64,000 nucleotides of DNA. Origin: an uncultured Granulosicoccus sp. Lineage in GTDB: Bacteria > Pseudomonadota > Gammaproteobacteria > Granulosicoccales > Granulosicoccaceae. Of this stretch, positions 43,832 through 56,354 are shown piece by piece. Position 1 is the stretch's first letter. Each line of letters opens with the position of its first letter. A model generated the notes under the pieces. That model was not told the origin of the DNA and ran no database searches. It saw only the letters and a program-made list of their open reading frames with translations. Position numbers and translations under genes: made by a program. The stretch covers positions 32,109 to 96,108 of the forward strand of contig CANLNQ010000027.1 in NCBI GenBank assembly GCA_947492525.1, in the 5' to 3' direction.

Positions 43832-45196
43832 TTACGCAGACTTGTAGTGTTGATGGACATCGTTGAGTGCATCGGTCACTGCATCGAACATCTCATCGAT
43901 CTGCTCGTCATTGATGATCAACGGTGGGCAAAAGGCAATCGCATCGCCGGGTGCTGCACGCAGAATCACGCCATGTCGTCGGGCTGCCAGCATGACCTGC
44001 ACGGCAATCTTGTCGGCGGCAGGGAATGTGCTCTTGCTGTCCTTGTCGGCAACCAGCTCGGCCGCACCGATCAGACCCACACCGCGTGCGTTGCCGACCA
44101 GAGGGTGATTCTGCAGGGCAGTCACGCGCTCCATGAAATGCGGTGAACGCTGCCTGACCTGCCCAAAAATGTCATCGCTTTCATAGATGCGCAAGGTCTC
44201 CAGCGCCACGGCTGCCGCTACCGGGTGTCCACCGTAGGTGTTGCCGGTACCAAAGACACCGAGCTTGTCTGCGTAGGTCTGCATGGCATCGTAAATGGCG
44301 CCACTGAGCAACACGGCACCGATGGGGAGATAGGCCGCAGACAGCTGCTTGGCGGAGGTCATCATGTCCGGCTTGATGTCGTAGGTTTCACTGCCCCAGG
44401 TATTGCCGGTCCGACCGAAACCGCAGATGACTTCATCGGCGATGAACAGGATATCGTGTCGCTTGAGCACGGCCTGGACTTTCTCGAAGTAGCCCGCCGG
44501 GGGTACCAGCACGCCACCGGCACCCATGACGGGTTCCGCGATGAAAGCGGCGATGGTGTCGGCACCCGCTTCCAGAATCTGCTGCTCGAGCGATTCGGCC
44601 AGGCGTGTGGAATAGTCCTGCTCGGATTCACCGTCTGCCGCGAAGCGATAGGCATGGGGGGCATCCACGTGAATCACGGGAATGGCCGGGAGATCGAAAC
44701 CATCCTGCGCATAGGGTAGCCCCGTGAGACTGCCGGCCGCCACGGTCACCCCGTGGTAGGCATTGCGGCGGGCGATGATGGTCTTCTTCTGCGGCCGTCC
44801 GAGTGCGTTGTTGTAGTACCAGACCATCTTGATGGCGGTGTCGACCGCTTCAGAGCCGGAGTTGACAAAGAAGCACTTGTCGATACCCTCTGGTGCCATG
44901 TTCACCAGACGTTGCGACAGCTCGATGGCTGGCTGCGTGGAATGGTGGGTGAACATGTGAGCGTAGGGCAGCGTCGCGAACTGTCGGGTGGCGGCATCGA
45001 TCAGCCGCTGTTCGCTGAAACCGAGCGATGCACACCACAGGCCTGACATGCCTTCGAGCAAGCGGTTTCCCTTGTCGTCCCAGACGTGGACGCCTTCCCC
45101 ACGTTCGATGATGAAGGGGCCCTGCGACTGATGATTGGACAGATGGGTGAAGGGGTGTAGGGCGTACTGGCGATCAGCCTGGTCGAGTGATTGCAT
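43832..45196 (-). CDS. Class III aminotransferase (omega-amine/putrescine:pyruvate type)
   Basis: A 454-aa PLP enzyme of aminotransferase class III. GSEAVDTAIKMVW near 115 binds PLP phosphate, ADEVICGFGRTG (D254) holds the pyridine nitrogen, and K283 in MMTSAKQLSAAYLPIGA forms the Schiff base. YNNALGRPQKKTIIAR and GNTYGGHPVAAA are typical of omega-amino acid:pyruvate transaminases acting on putrescine, taurine or beta-alanine. Specificity cannot be set from sequence. It is convergent with the ABC ATPase and stands alone. Confidence 0.88.
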   Translation of the reverse strand: MQSLDQADRQYALHPFTHLSNHQSQGPFIIERGEGVHVWDDKGNRLLEGMSGLWCASLGFSEQRLIDAATRQFATLPYAHMFTHHSTQPAIELSQRLVNMAPEGIDKCFFVNSGSEAVDTAIKMVWYYNNALGRPQKKTIIARRNAYHGVTVAAGSLTGLPYAQDGFDLPAIPVIHVDAPHAYRFAADGESEQDYSTRLAESLEQQILEAGADTIAAFIAEPVMGAGGVLVPPAGYFEKVQAVLKRHDILFIADEVICGFGRTGNTWGSETYDIKPDMMTSAKQLSAAYLPIGAVLLSGAIYDAMQTYADKLGVFGTGNTYGGHPVAAAVALETLRIYESDDIFGQVRQRSPHFMERVTALQNHPLVGNARGVGLIGAAELVADKDSKSTFPAADKIAVQVMLAARRHGVILRAAPGDAIAFCPPLIINDEQIDEMFDAVTDALNDVHQHYKSA

Positions 45197-45296
45197 CTGG
45201 GTGCACCTCCGTGCATGGTCTGAAGGGCTGCAGGAGTCTGTCGGTCTGTTCTCCCGCCCGGGTGTCTGGCTGGTATCCAGCAGACGTCAGCCGGCA

Positions 45297-45965
45297 CTAT
45301 ATCAGCGTAATCAGTGATGGGTCATGATGTGCCTGCAGGTGTGGCACGGTATTGAATTCGATCAATCGCGCATGCTGGCCATCGTAGTGAATGGTGGTGA
45401 TCGAGGTATTGCGAATGCGCCAGATGGCATCGATGGTATGGGCGAAGTCCAGACCCAGCACCGCGGCCATGACCGTGGCAATGATGCCGCCGGAGGTGAA
45501 GAACACATGGCGCTCCTTGTCGGCCTGCCGACCATGCAGATCCAGCATGGTCTGCCAGCCACGAGCGGCGAAATCGGCCCAGGGTTCGATCTCGGACTGT
45601 CCGGGTTCACCGGCGTGATCGCGCCAGCGCTGCATGATGGCCACATAATCCTCGAAAGTCATGGATTCGGGCTGCTCATCGTTCGCACCCGCTCCAAAAT
45701 GCGTGTCGATGACTCTGTGCTGATATTCGTTCAAGCCATCGTGAATTTCCGGCTGCTGGTGCGACCCCAGAGGTTTCAGGGCCAGACTCGCGGTGTCGCG
45801 TTGTCGCAGAAGGGAGCCGTGATAGCTGTGATCCGGGGTGAACCCCTGTTTGATCCACCATTCTCCCAGCAACTCGGACTGCTGCCGACCCAATGGGGAC
45901 AGACGGTCGTAGTCGTGGGTGCCAGCCGACGCCTGGCCATGGCGTACCAGGTAAAACATGCTCAT
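45297..45965 (-). CDS. Histidine phosphatase family protein
   Basis: A 222-aa protein of the phosphoglycerate-mutase/acid-phosphatase superfamily (PF00300). The N-terminal catalytic motif is LVRHGQAS (His9). DRLSPLGRQQSELLGEWW and the phosphate-pocket Arg in SLLRQRDTA are present. The usual second His motif (SHGG) reads FTSGGII here, a variant seen in part of the family. An ATG at 45959 is an equally good start. The substrate is unknown; it could be a phosphosugar or phosphoprotein. It stands alone. Confidence 0.85.
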   Translation of the reverse strand: MSMFYLVRHGQASAGTHDYDRLSPLGRQQSELLGEWWIKQGFTPDHSYHGSLLRQRDTASLALKPLGSHQQPEIHDGLNEYQHRVIDTHFGAGANDEQPESMTFEDYVAIMQRWRDHAGEPGQSEIEPWADFAARGWQTMLDLHGRQADKERHVFFTSGGIIATVMAAVLGLDFAHTIDAIWRIRNTSITTIHYDGQHARLIEFNTVPHLQAHHDPSLITLI

Positions 45966-46139
45966 GAGAGTGCCCTTGTTCAGCGTGATTCGGGATGTGA
46001 TTTCCCGGAAAGCTGAGCAGTGTAGCGCCTGTGGGTCGCTTCACGCGCCTCGCCGGCAGATTCAGTGCATTGAATCTGCCCGACGAGGCTGTATCCGGTC
46101 TTGATGGATGAGGCCTTGTTCGGCCTTGAAACGGTACAA

Positions 46140-47558
46140 CTAGAGCGTGCTCATGCCGGAGCGTTCGGACTGCAGCATGGAGGGCAGCGGCAGTGTCTCG
46201 CGCCTGGCTTTCGTGCTGACAGCCGGGCAGCTGCCCTCTTCGATATAGGCAAGTGCCGCGGACAGCAGGTTTTCCGACGGGCTGCCCAGATCCTGATTGA
46301 GGTTGTCACTGGCGGCGCAATCGGCTGCTATGCCATTGTAATAACCGCCGACCCCGGCAGCATTGACGGCCTCCAGCTCCAGTGCGTTCATGACCTTGCC
46401 ACAGGCGGTGTTCGGCACCGAGGCATAGGGTTTGCCACAACTGGTGCCGCCGATGGTGACCACGTCCATGAACGGGCGCAGACCATTGACCACCAGTTCG
46501 GCGGCCGAGCAGGTGTCGTCGGTCTGCAGAACAAACAGCCGGTTCAGGTTCAGTGCGTCGTCGCGATTCACGAAATTGAATGTGGAGGTGTACTCGGCAT
46601 AGTTCGCGTTGGGACGATAGACGGCGAAGGCCTCGTCGGTATTGCCATGCCCGATCAGATAGCTGGCCAGCTCTGCAGCGACCACAACCCTGCCTCCGAA
46701 GTTGTAGCGCATGTCGAGCACCAGCTCGCTGATGTTCTGGGCCGCCAGGCTGGCAAAGGCCTCACTTAGCTCGGCGGATGAGGTGCCGAGAAACTGGTAG
46801 AAGTGCAGATAGGCGATTCGTATGCCATTGCGTTCGATGACCCGGTTGTCGAGCACCGTGCCCAGCGAGTAGGTGGCTTTGGTGACCGTGCGGGTTAGCG
46901 AGGCACCCGCCGGGGACCTGACGGTGAAGCGTACAGTGGCTCCGTTGTCCTCGGAGCTCAACATCGCGTCACGCTCGGCACCGGGTTGCTGGAAGAAATC
47001 GAAGGCAGGAATATCGTTGATGGCCACCAGCTGATCGCCTCGGGAAAACCCTGCGTTGGCCAGCGGGGACCCCTCCTCGACAAGCTTGAAGTAAAGCTCA
47101 TCGTTTGAGTTTCGCTGCAGAACCCAGCCGAAACCGACATTCTCGCCCTCGGTGAAACGACCGGTATGACTCTGTTCATCGGTGATGTAGCTGAAGGTGT
47201 CATTGGGCGCAACGCGCAGGTCGATGATCAGTTCTTCCAGCGCATCGTAGGCAGTCAGGTCGATATTGCCGTCCACCTGATCGGCAAACAGATAGTAGCT
47301 CTGCATGCCATTCAACACCCAGGACTTCATGTCATCGAACTGGCAGGACAGCGGCGGCTCATGATAATCATCCGTGACCGGATTACCCGTGCCCGGTGAC
47401 ACGATGGCCTCACCACCGGCGCTGCCCCCGGTCTCATCACGTGTGCCACAGGCACTCATCAGCAAAGGCAGCAGGCACAGGGTGGTGAGCAGCAGAATAG
47501 TGCGCGAGCTGCGGCGGTTTCTGCTTGCTGTGGTCTGTGAAATCGTGTCGCTATGCAT
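46140..47558 (-). CDS. S41-family (C-terminal processing type) peptidase lipoprotein
   Basis: A 472-aa lipoprotein: signal with hydrophobic core ILLLTTLCLLPLLMSAC (lipobox Cys37), a Gly/Thr linker, an N-terminal helical domain, a PDZ domain (~135-225: GFGWVLQ ... SPLANAGFSRGDQLVAINDIP) and an S41 protease domain (LVLDMRYNFGGRVVVAAELASY). The serine-lysine dyad is S351 (DDTCSAAEL) and K376 (GGTSCGKP). Several Cys in the C-terminal part suggest disulfides. It is probably anchored in the envelope and degrades or processes exported proteins. It stands alone, divergent from the degenerate receiver gene. Confidence 0.9.
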   Translation of the reverse strand: MHSDTISQTTASRNRRSSRTILLLTTLCLLPLLMSACGTRDETGGSAGGEAIVSPGTGNPVTDDYHEPPLSCQFDDMKSWVLNGMQSYYLFADQVDGNIDLTAYDALEELIIDLRVAPNDTFSYITDEQSHTGRFTEGENVGFGWVLQRNSNDELYFKLVEEGSPLANAGFSRGDQLVAINDIPAFDFFQQPGAERDAMLSSEDNGATVRFTVRSPAGASLTRTVTKATYSLGTVLDNRVIERNGIRIAYLHFYQFLGTSSAELSEAFASLAAQNISELVLDMRYNFGGRVVVAAELASYLIGHGNTDEAFAVYRPNANYAEYTSTFNFVNRDDALNLNRLFVLQTDDTCSAAELVVNGLRPFMDVVTIGGTSCGKPYASVPNTACGKVMNALELEAVNAAGVGGYYNGIAADCAASDNLNQDLGSPSENLLSAALAYIEEGSCPAVSTKARRETLPLPSMLQSERSGMSTL

Positions 47559-47699
47559 GAATTCGGCAATCGGTTTTCAGAACGGGTCGACTGTTTCATC
47601 GGCTGCGGCGCGCATCCCTGTTGAGGCAAGGGGTGACTTGCTGCCTCGAAGGTGGCACTGACATCGTGTCTGCTTCCGCGCTGCGACCGTGTGTGTAAC

Positions 47700-47732
47700 C
47701 TGTCAGATTGTGTATTGTGCACAGTCTGACAG
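47700..47732. promoter_or_regulatory. 33-bp imperfect palindrome in a divergent promoter region
   Basis: CTGTCAGA (47700-47707) and TCTGACAG (47725-47732) are perfect inverted arms. Inner TGTG/CACA arms also pair, leaving one mismatched pair and a 7-bp centre. It lies between the S41 protease and the divergent receiver gene, so it may be an operator. The rest of 47559-47809 shows nothing clear. Confidence 0.5.
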
Positions 47733-47809
47733 CCTGTGCATCAAGGCTGTCGCGGTTGTACCGCTACGAAGTTGAAAGGCGGATTGCAACGGGTAATCAG
47801 AATTCAGGC

Positions 47810-48400
47810 ATGAGTGTCAGTGTAAATAACAGTATCAGCGCTGGCGAGCTGTTTGCAGATGAGCCCGGCGAAGTCAGGGTGCCGCCGAAGGTGCTGTTGC
47901 TTGATGAACAGGCACACGTTGTGCGAGTGATCAGGCTCAACCTCGAGCGTTGCGGTTTTCAGGTGGAATCTGCGGAAGATATCAACAGTGCCATGCAGCT
48001 CATGAGGGACTGTCGCTTTGATGCGCTCATTTCGACCGAAGAGCGCCCGGCGGCGGACATCATGGAATTGTGCAGACGTGGCAGCGAGCTGCTGGCAAGG
48101 CATGATTCAAGTGCAGGCGGCAAGGGCGCAGACGGAAAAGCGTCAGAGGGCAAGACGGCAGATGGCATCCTGTCAGACGGCAAGACAGCGGACGGCGTGA
48201 TGTCAGACGGCAAGACGGCGGAGGGCATGATGTCAGATGGCAAGGCTGTGCCGCTGATGTTGATCAGTTGCCGCGAGGAAGATGACCTGTCTGACACGAT
48301 AGCGGGCTTCGAGCGCCTGGGTCATCCAGTCAGTCTCAAGCGGATCGTTGAACGCCTGCAGAAGACACTGGGCGATGCGTCAGCGAACTTATCCGACTGA
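47810..48400 (+). CDS. Degenerate receiver-like protein with internal repeat insertion
   Basis: A 196-aa protein whose residues ~25-85 follow a receiver fold: PKVLLLDEQAHVVRVIRLNLERCGFQVESAED. At the phospho-site the sequence is ALISTEERP, with no Asp. A Gly/Lys/Asp-rich insertion of 10-residue repeats (GVMSDGKTAE type) separates this from the terminal strand/helix (PLMLISCREEDDL ... SLKRIVERLQKTL). The ATG at 47810 is the best start. Its stop overlaps the start of the GGDEF-EAL-like gene (TGATG), so the two are translationally coupled and probably act as a pair. Confidence 0.7.
   Translation: MSVSVNNSISAGELFADEPGEVRVPPKVLLLDEQAHVVRVIRLNLERCGFQVESAEDINSAMQLMRDCRFDALISTEERPAADIMELCRRGSELLARHDSSAGGKGADGKASEGKTADGILSDGKTADGVMSDGKTAEGMMSDGKAVPLMLISCREEDDLSDTIAGFERLGHPVSLKRIVERLQKTLGDASANLSD
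48128..48244 (+). repeat. In-frame 30-bp tandem repeats inside the receiver-like gene
   Basis: Two full 30-bp units (48164-48193, 48194-48223) plus a partial third to 48244, with more diverged copies upstream from 48128. The core is TGTCAGACGGCAAGACRGCG. It encodes the SDGKTAxGxM linker. Confidence 0.88.
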
Positions 48401-49695
48401 TGGCCATGGAAGACGACTCACAGCGTGACCCGCAAACCGGCCTGCTGCGCCGGGCAGCCTTTCTGGCTGAAGTTCGCAAGGGGCAGTCCGACAGCGTCAG
48501 TCAGGTGAGGCGAGGGTGTCTGCTGATACTGCATTTTCCGGTGTTGAGCCAGATTCACGAGGCAGCCGGTGAAGAGGCTTCGGCGGTCGCCATGCGCAAT
48601 CTACTGGGTATCGTCGAGACCCGGCATCGTAGTCGTGACACCATGGGTCGCCTGGGCGATCATTCCCTGTGCATCTTCCTGCGACGTTGCAAGGAACAGG
48701 ATGCCATGCTGATTGCCGAGCAATACGTGGCCCTGCTGCGCGATGTGGTGCTGGAGGCCGGGGACACCCGGGCGTCCATGGACTTGCATTATCGCATCGT
48801 GCCGCTGGACTGGCGGGGGCGGCGTTCGAGACAGGGGGTCTCGAAACTGGTCAAGTCTCCGGATGATGCCGCCCGCGTGGTGTCTGCCATCAAGACACTG
48901 GCCAACTCCGGTGGCACGGAACTGGGTCAACTGGTGCATCTCTCGACGCCTCACAAGCATTCGCAAGTCCTCGCCTTTCCCGGCACCGGCGGAGTCGAGC
49001 CCGTCAAGGTCAATGCGGCCAACTATCGGCTGAGACCGGGGGTGCTGATGCAGCACCGTCCGCTGATCTGCTGCTACCGGGTCCGACCACTGGGCATATT
49101 CACCCCCGCTGGCAGATTGTCGGAGAGCCCGTTGCTGGCGGCCGTTCTGGATACGCTGTCGCTGGGGGCGGAACAGACGCGGCCGATCATTGAAAGTCAG
49201 TTGATCGTGCCCGTGGAGGCGTCGCAACTCGACAGTGAGTCGGCACGCTGGCTGAAGAGCGAGTGTCGCAACCGACGCGTGGCTCCATCGGATGTCTGTT
49301 TGTCGTTGCATATTGACAGCCTGACCCGGGACTTGCGGGCAGCGCTGCCTGCCATCAGAAGTCTGAATCGGCAGGGCATCATGATGATGCTCGAAGGGGT
49401 CAGTTCCGCCGCACAGTTCAAGGCCATCCGACATCTGGCAGGATTCGACTACCTGCTGATAGCGCCCAAGACCCTGCAGGCCTCGCTGTTGCAGATTCGT
49501 GCGCGGCAGGAGCTCGAATCCCTACTGGTCATGGCCAGAGAACAGCAGCGCCAGGTCTGTGCTGACGGGATAGACACGCCGGCCTTGCTGGCACATGCAC
49601 AGACCTTGCAGGTGGAAATCGGTTTCGGGCGACAGTGCGGGCGAAGTGAGCCGTTTCCGGCGGATGTGGGGATGACCGAATCGTCGGATTGCTGA
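48400..49695 (+). CDS. Degenerate GGDEF-EAL domain protein
   Basis: A 431-aa protein. DPQTGLLRRAAFL opens a GGDEF domain (~8-160), but the active loop reads GRLGDHSLCIFL rather than GGDEF. The C-terminal ~230 residues follow an EAL fold (RSLNRQGIMMMLEGVSSAAQFKAIRHLAGFDYLLIAP, VCADGIDTPALLAHA), but the EAL, DDFGTG and QGY motifs are lost. It is most likely a catalytically inactive c-di-GMP effector or scaffold, comparable in concept to FimX/LapD-type proteins. The start overlaps the stop of the receiver-like gene; an ATG at 48406 is an alternative. Confidence 0.78.
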   Translation: MAMEDDSQRDPQTGLLRRAAFLAEVRKGQSDSVSQVRRGCLLILHFPVLSQIHEAAGEEASAVAMRNLLGIVETRHRSRDTMGRLGDHSLCIFLRRCKEQDAMLIAEQYVALLRDVVLEAGDTRASMDLHYRIVPLDWRGRRSRQGVSKLVKSPDDAARVVSAIKTLANSGGTELGQLVHLSTPHKHSQVLAFPGTGGVEPVKVNAANYRLRPGVLMQHRPLICCYRVRPLGIFTPAGRLSESPLLAAVLDTLSLGAEQTRPIIESQLIVPVEASQLDSESARWLKSECRNRRVAPSDVCLSLHIDSLTRDLRAALPAIRSLNRQGIMMMLEGVSSAAQFKAIRHLAGFDYLLIAPKTLQASLLQIRARQELESLLVMAREQQRQVCADGIDTPALLAHAQTLQVEIGFGRQCGRSEPFPADVGMTESSDC

Positions 49696-49708
49696 CGGGC
49701 GTTCTTTC

Positions 49709-49972
49709 TCAGCGGCCGATTCGTCCGAACAGGGCATTGACGATCGCGGCACTGGCGGCAGCGCCGATGACAGCTGCGATCAAGGCACCGCCCAGATCGC
49801 CGGCGCTGGTGATGTCCAGCATGTCGCGAATCATCAGGCCGGCAAATGCACCCAGGCCACCGGCCAGCACACTGAGTTTGAATCCGATGGCGGTCTCCTT
49901 GAAGAAACGGCAAACGACTACCCCGGTGAACATGCCCAGAACAATGATGAACAGTGGTATGAGAAAGCGCAT
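49709..49972 (-). CDS. Small membrane protein
   Basis: 87 aa with two to three hydrophobic segments: IPLFIIVLGMFTGVVVCRFF, LSVLAGGLGAFAGLMIRDML and LIAAVIGAAASAAIVNALF. The Gly/Ala-rich pattern resembles GlsB/YeaQ/YmgE-like small membrane proteins, but I cannot assign it firmly. It is convergent with the GGDEF-EAL-like gene, only 13 bp from its stop. Confidence 0.6.
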   Translation of the reverse strand: MRFLIPLFIIVLGMFTGVVVCRFFKETAIGFKLSVLAGGLGAFAGLMIRDMLDITSAGDLGGALIAAVIGAAASAAIVNALFGRIGR

Positions 49973-50022
49973 GGTGGTTTTCGGATACTATTGCCGTGGG
50001 TCGAAATCAGAGTAACAGGAAA

Positions 50023-51113
<1,091 letters not shown>

Positions 51114-51117
<4 letters not shown>

Positions 51118-51401
51118 ACGGCGATTTCGTCGACAGCGAGAACACTCTGGCTGGCGAGCTGTCGGAGGAGGTTCTGAAGGCGGCAGCCATGCCGATGCCT
51201 TTCGGACGATTCAAGGGAACCCGGCTGATCGACTTGCCCGAGCCCTATGTCGTGTGGTTCAAGGGGCAGGGATTCCCGGCCGGTCTGCTCGGCCAGCGAC
51301 TGGCCCTGATGTATGAAATCAAGGCCAATGGCCTGGAAAAACTCCTGCGTCCGTTACTCGAATCGCACGATACGCTTGACCGGAATGCTTTGCAGGATTA
51401 A
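51114..51401 (+). CDS. DUF3820 family protein
   Basis: A 95-aa soluble protein with the DUF3820 (PF12843) signature MPFGRFKGTRLIDLPEPYVVWFKGQGFPAGLLGQRLALMYEIKANGLEKLL over most of its length. The family is related to putative quorum-sensing-regulated or exonuclease-adjacent proteins, and its function is not established. The ATG overlaps the transporter stop, so the two are co-translated. Confidence 0.88.
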
Positions 51402-51589
51402 CCTGACGCCATGACAACGATTGCGCTACTGCTCAGGCTTATGCGCCCGGCCGCTGTATAAGGCGGACCGGGTAACGATCCGTCGTGGCTCCTGAGAATG
51501 TCTGAAGAGTCTGCGATGTAGCCTCACTCTTCCGGGTATCTCCAACCACTGAACAGACAGAGCCCGGTGACGCAATCCAAGAGAATGTC

Positions 51590-53460
<1,871 letters not shown>

Positions 53461-53476
53461 GACTGAGCTTCCATCA

Positions 53477-53512
53477 GATCCGCCCTCGTCAGCGTGCTGA
53501 CGAGGGTCGGAT
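53477..53512 (+). terminator. Hairpin after leuA
   Basis: A near-perfect inverted repeat: CCCTCGTCAGC/GCTGACGAGGG, extended by ATCCG/CGGAT. The T-tract is weak (ATTC). Confidence 0.6.
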
Positions 53513-53533
53513 TCAACCACAGGAAAACCATTG

Positions 53534-55879
53534 ATGAGTGACAAACCCGGCGATACCGGCAGCAAGAACCGTTCGCCTGCCAGTGAGCAGGAAGCGCAGG
53601 AGTCTCTGGCGGAAGCCGCTCTGAACTATCACCGCTATCCCACGCCGGGCAAGCTGGAGATCTCGGCCACCAAGAACATGGTCAATCAGCGGGATCTGGC
53701 GCTGGCCTATTCGCCCGGTGTTGCCGCTGCGTGCAACGAAATCGTCCGCGATCCGCTGGAGGCGGCGCAGATGACCGCCCGCAGCAATCTGGTGGCTGTC
53801 ATCACCAATGGCACGGCGGTGCTGGGTCTGGGACCCATCGGTGCACTGGCGTCCAAGCCGGTCATGGAAGGCAAGGCGGTGCTGTTCAAGAAGTTCGCCA
53901 ATGTCGATGTGTTCGACCTGGAACTGGACACGACCGATGTCGATCGCTTCTGCGAGGCGGTCGAGTTGCTGGAGCCGACGTTCGGCGGTATCAATCTGGA
54001 AGATATCAAGGCACCCGAGTGCTTCGTCATCGAGAAGCGTTTGCGCGAGAAGATGAAGATTCCGGTGTTTCACGATGATCAGCACGGCACTGCCATCGTG
54101 GTCGCGGCGGCCATCAGAAACGGTCTGAAGGTTGCCGGCAAGAATCTGGACGAGGTCTCTCTGGTGTGTTCCGGCGCAGGCGCTGCGGCGCTGGCCTGCC
54201 TGAATCTGCTGGTGTTCATGGGATTGAACAAGGAGAAGGTGACGGTGTGCGATGTGCACGGCGTTATCTATCAGGGGCGTGACAACATGGACCCTTACAA
54301 GGGTGCCTATGCGCGCGACACCGACGCTCGCACGCTGGATGATGTCATCGATGATGCCGATGTCTTTCTCGGGCTGTCTGCGCCGAATGTGCTCAACGGT
54401 GATCAGGTATCACGCATGGCAGCGTCCCCCTTTATTCTGGCTCTGGCCAACCCTGACCCCGAGATCAGCCCCGACGTGGTACACGCCGTGCGAGACGATG
54501 CCATCATGGCAACCGGTCGTTCGGATTACCCGAATCAGGTCAACAATGTCCTGTGTTTCCCGTTCCTGTTTCGCGGGGCGCTGGACGTGGGGGCCACCGA
54601 GATCAACGGTGCCATGCAGGCGGCAGCGGTTGAGGCTATTGCCGACATTGCCACCAAGGAAGCGTCCGATGTGGTATCCGCCGCCTACGGTGGCAAGCCT
54701 TTCCGCTTCGGTCGCGAGTACCTGATTCCCAAGCCCTTCGACCCGCGGCTGATGATGGAGATTCCCGAACGGGTAGCGCGAGCGGCGATGGAAACAGGGG
54801 TTGCTACCCGGCCGATAACCGATTTCGATGCCTATCGGCGCAAGCTCAACAGCTTCATCTTCCGGTCAGGACTCATCATGAAGCCGGTCTTCGAACAGGC
54901 GCAGGCCGATACCCAACGTGTGGTACTGGCCGAGGGTGAGTCACTGCGTGTGCTCAATGCGACGCAGATTCTGGTCGATGACGCCATCTGTCATCCGGTT
55001 CTGCTGGGTCGCCCGGAGGATATCCAGGCGAAGATCGAGGAATTGGGTCTGCGCCTTACCGTCGGTGAAGGCTTCAGTGTGGTGGATCCGGAGAACAACC
55101 CGCACTATGAACAGCATGTCGATGCCTACCATCGGCTGATGGAGCGTTCCGGTGTGTCGCCGCGCTATGCGGCCAATGTGATTCGCACCCGCATGACGGC
55201 GCTGGGTGCGCTGATGGTGCGTGAAGGTCAGGCCGATGCGCTGGTGTGTGGTACGCAAGGTGCCTATGCCCGCCACTTGCGTTATCTGTGCGAGGTAATC
55301 GGAATCCGTGAGGAGGTCAGCGACATCTCGGCGCTGATGCTGATGATTCTGGACAAGGGCACGGTGTTTCTTACCGACACGCACGTGACCCTGAACCCCA
55401 CGGCAGAAGAGCTGGCCGAGACGGCCTTCATGGCCTCCAGTATTGTCAAGCGCTTCGGTATGGTTCCCAAGGTGGGCATGCTGTCGCATTCCAACTTCGG
55501 CAGTCGCAACAATGAATCGGCCTTGAAGATGCGCAAGGCCCGGGAGCTGCTTCAGGAGCGGCATCCGGAACTGGCCGTGGAAGGCGAAATGCACGCCGAT
55601 GCGGCTCTGTCGGAAGAGACACGTGACCGGATATTCCCCAACGCGAGTTTCAGCGGCGGCGCGAATCTGCTGGTCATGCCGAATCTGGATGCCGCCAACA
55701 TCACCTACAACATGGTCAAGGTGCTGGGCGACGGGCTGCCGGTTGGCCCTATGTTGATGGGCTTGAACAGACCGGCCCATGTGGTCACGGAATCAACCAC
55801 GGTACGCGGTATCGTCAATCTCTGTGCCATCGCGGCGGTCGATGCCATCGACTACAAGAATACCCACGGCAAGGCCTGA
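53534..55879 (+). CDS. maeB: NADP-dependent malic enzyme with C-terminal phosphotransacetylase-like domain
   Basis: A 781-aa MaeB. Malic domain (~30-430) with [40 protein letters not shown] (metal site) and the NAD(P)-fold [13 protein letters not shown]. The C-terminal PTA-like domain (~440-760) starts [20 protein letters not shown] and is regulatory in this class. It converts malate to pyruvate, making NADPH. The ATG at 53534 is preferred over the adjoining TTG, with AGGA upstream. It follows leuA after a hairpin, so it is probably a separate unit. Confidence 0.94.
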   Translation: MSDKPGDTGSKNRSPASEQEAQESLAEAALNYHRYPTPGKLEISATKNMVNQRDLALAYSPGVAAACNEIVRDPLEAAQMTARSNLVAVITNGTAVLGLGPIGALASKPVMEGKAVLFKKFANVDVFDLELDTTDVDRFCEAVELLEPTFGGINLEDIKAPECFVIEKRLREKMKIPVFHDDQHGTAIVVAAAIRNGLKVAGKNLDEVSLVCSGAGAAALACLNLLVFMGLNKEKVTVCDVHGVIYQGRDNMDPYKGAYARDTDARTLDDVIDDADVFLGLSAPNVLNGDQVSRMAASPFILALANPDPEISPDVVHAVRDDAIMATGRSDYPNQVNNVLCFPFLFRGALDVGATEINGAMQAAAVEAIADIATKEASDVVSAAYGGKPFRFGREYLIPKPFDPRLMMEIPERVARAAMETGVATRPITDFDAYRRKLNSFIFRSGLIMKPVFEQAQADTQRVVLAEGESLRVLNATQILVDDAICHPVLLGRPEDIQAKIEELGLRLTVGEGFSVVDPENNPHYEQHVDAYHRLMERSGVSPRYAANVIRTRMTALGALMVREGQADALVCGTQGAYARHLRYLCEVIGIREEVSDISALMLMILDKGTVFLTDTHVTLNPTAEELAETAFMASSIVKRFGMVPKVGMLSHSNFGSRNNESALKMRKARELLQERHPELAVEGEMHADAALSEETRDRIFPNASFSGGANLLVMPNLDAANITYNMVKVLGDGLPVGPMLMGLNRPAHVVTESTTVRGIVNLCAIAAVDAIDYKNTHGKA

Positions 55880-55895
55880 TTCAACGGGCCATGCG

Positions 55896-55918
55896 GGCCG
55901 GACATACTCTGTCCGGCC
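55896..55918 (+). terminator. Hairpin after maeB
   Basis: A perfect 9-bp stem GGCCGGACA/TGTCCGGCC with loop TACTC, 17 bp past the stop. Only GGTGTTT follows, so the U-tract is weak. Confidence 0.6.
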
Positions 55919-55974
55919 TGGTGTTTGCACGGTTGCTGCTACTATCCTGAGTGTCTCCTGCAGAAGATCACCCC

Positions 55975-56322
55975 ATGGAACTCGAGCTATTCCTGAACCG
56001 CTTGAACACCGCGCCCGAGAGCATCGAATTCCCCGATGTGATTGCGCTCGTGAACAGTCTCTACACCTTCATTCCGACTGGGTTCTACAATCACGAAATC
56101 TACAATGAGGCGGGGCAGAATACCGGTTCCTGCAAGGTGTTTGCCTTTGCCCGCCTGCACGAGCTGACCCAGGAGCAGACGCTGGCGCTGTTCGGCGCCT
56201 ACTATCGAGCGGATGTTCTGCGCACACCCGAAGGCGACAGTCACCCCAATATCCGTCAGTTCATGCAGACCGGTTGGGCGGGCATCGAATTCGAAGGGGT
56301 GCCGTTGCGGGCGCGATCCTGA
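55975..56322 (+). CDS. HopJ-family protein
   Basis: A 115-aa soluble protein with the PF08888 pattern: YTFIPTGFYNHEIYNEAGQNTGSCKVFAFARLHELTQEQTLALFGAYYRADVL and a terminal HPNIRQFMQTGWAGI. The family is named after a Pseudomonas type III effector but is widespread in free-living bacteria, where no effector role is shown. No type III signals or hrp box were seen. The ATG at 55975 is preferred; the frame is open 24 nt further upstream. Confidence 0.88.
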   Translation: MELELFLNRLNTAPESIEFPDVIALVNSLYTFIPTGFYNHEIYNEAGQNTGSCKVFAFARLHELTQEQTLALFGAYYRADVLRTPEGDSHPNIRQFMQTGWAGIEFEGVPLRARS

Positions 56323-56354
56323 TACGGGAACTGGGCGCCCGAGCAGGTTACCTG

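Noticed and set aside
55975..56322. Type III secretion effector
   Set aside because: The family name HopJ is historical; no secretion system, hrp box or chaperone gene is nearby.
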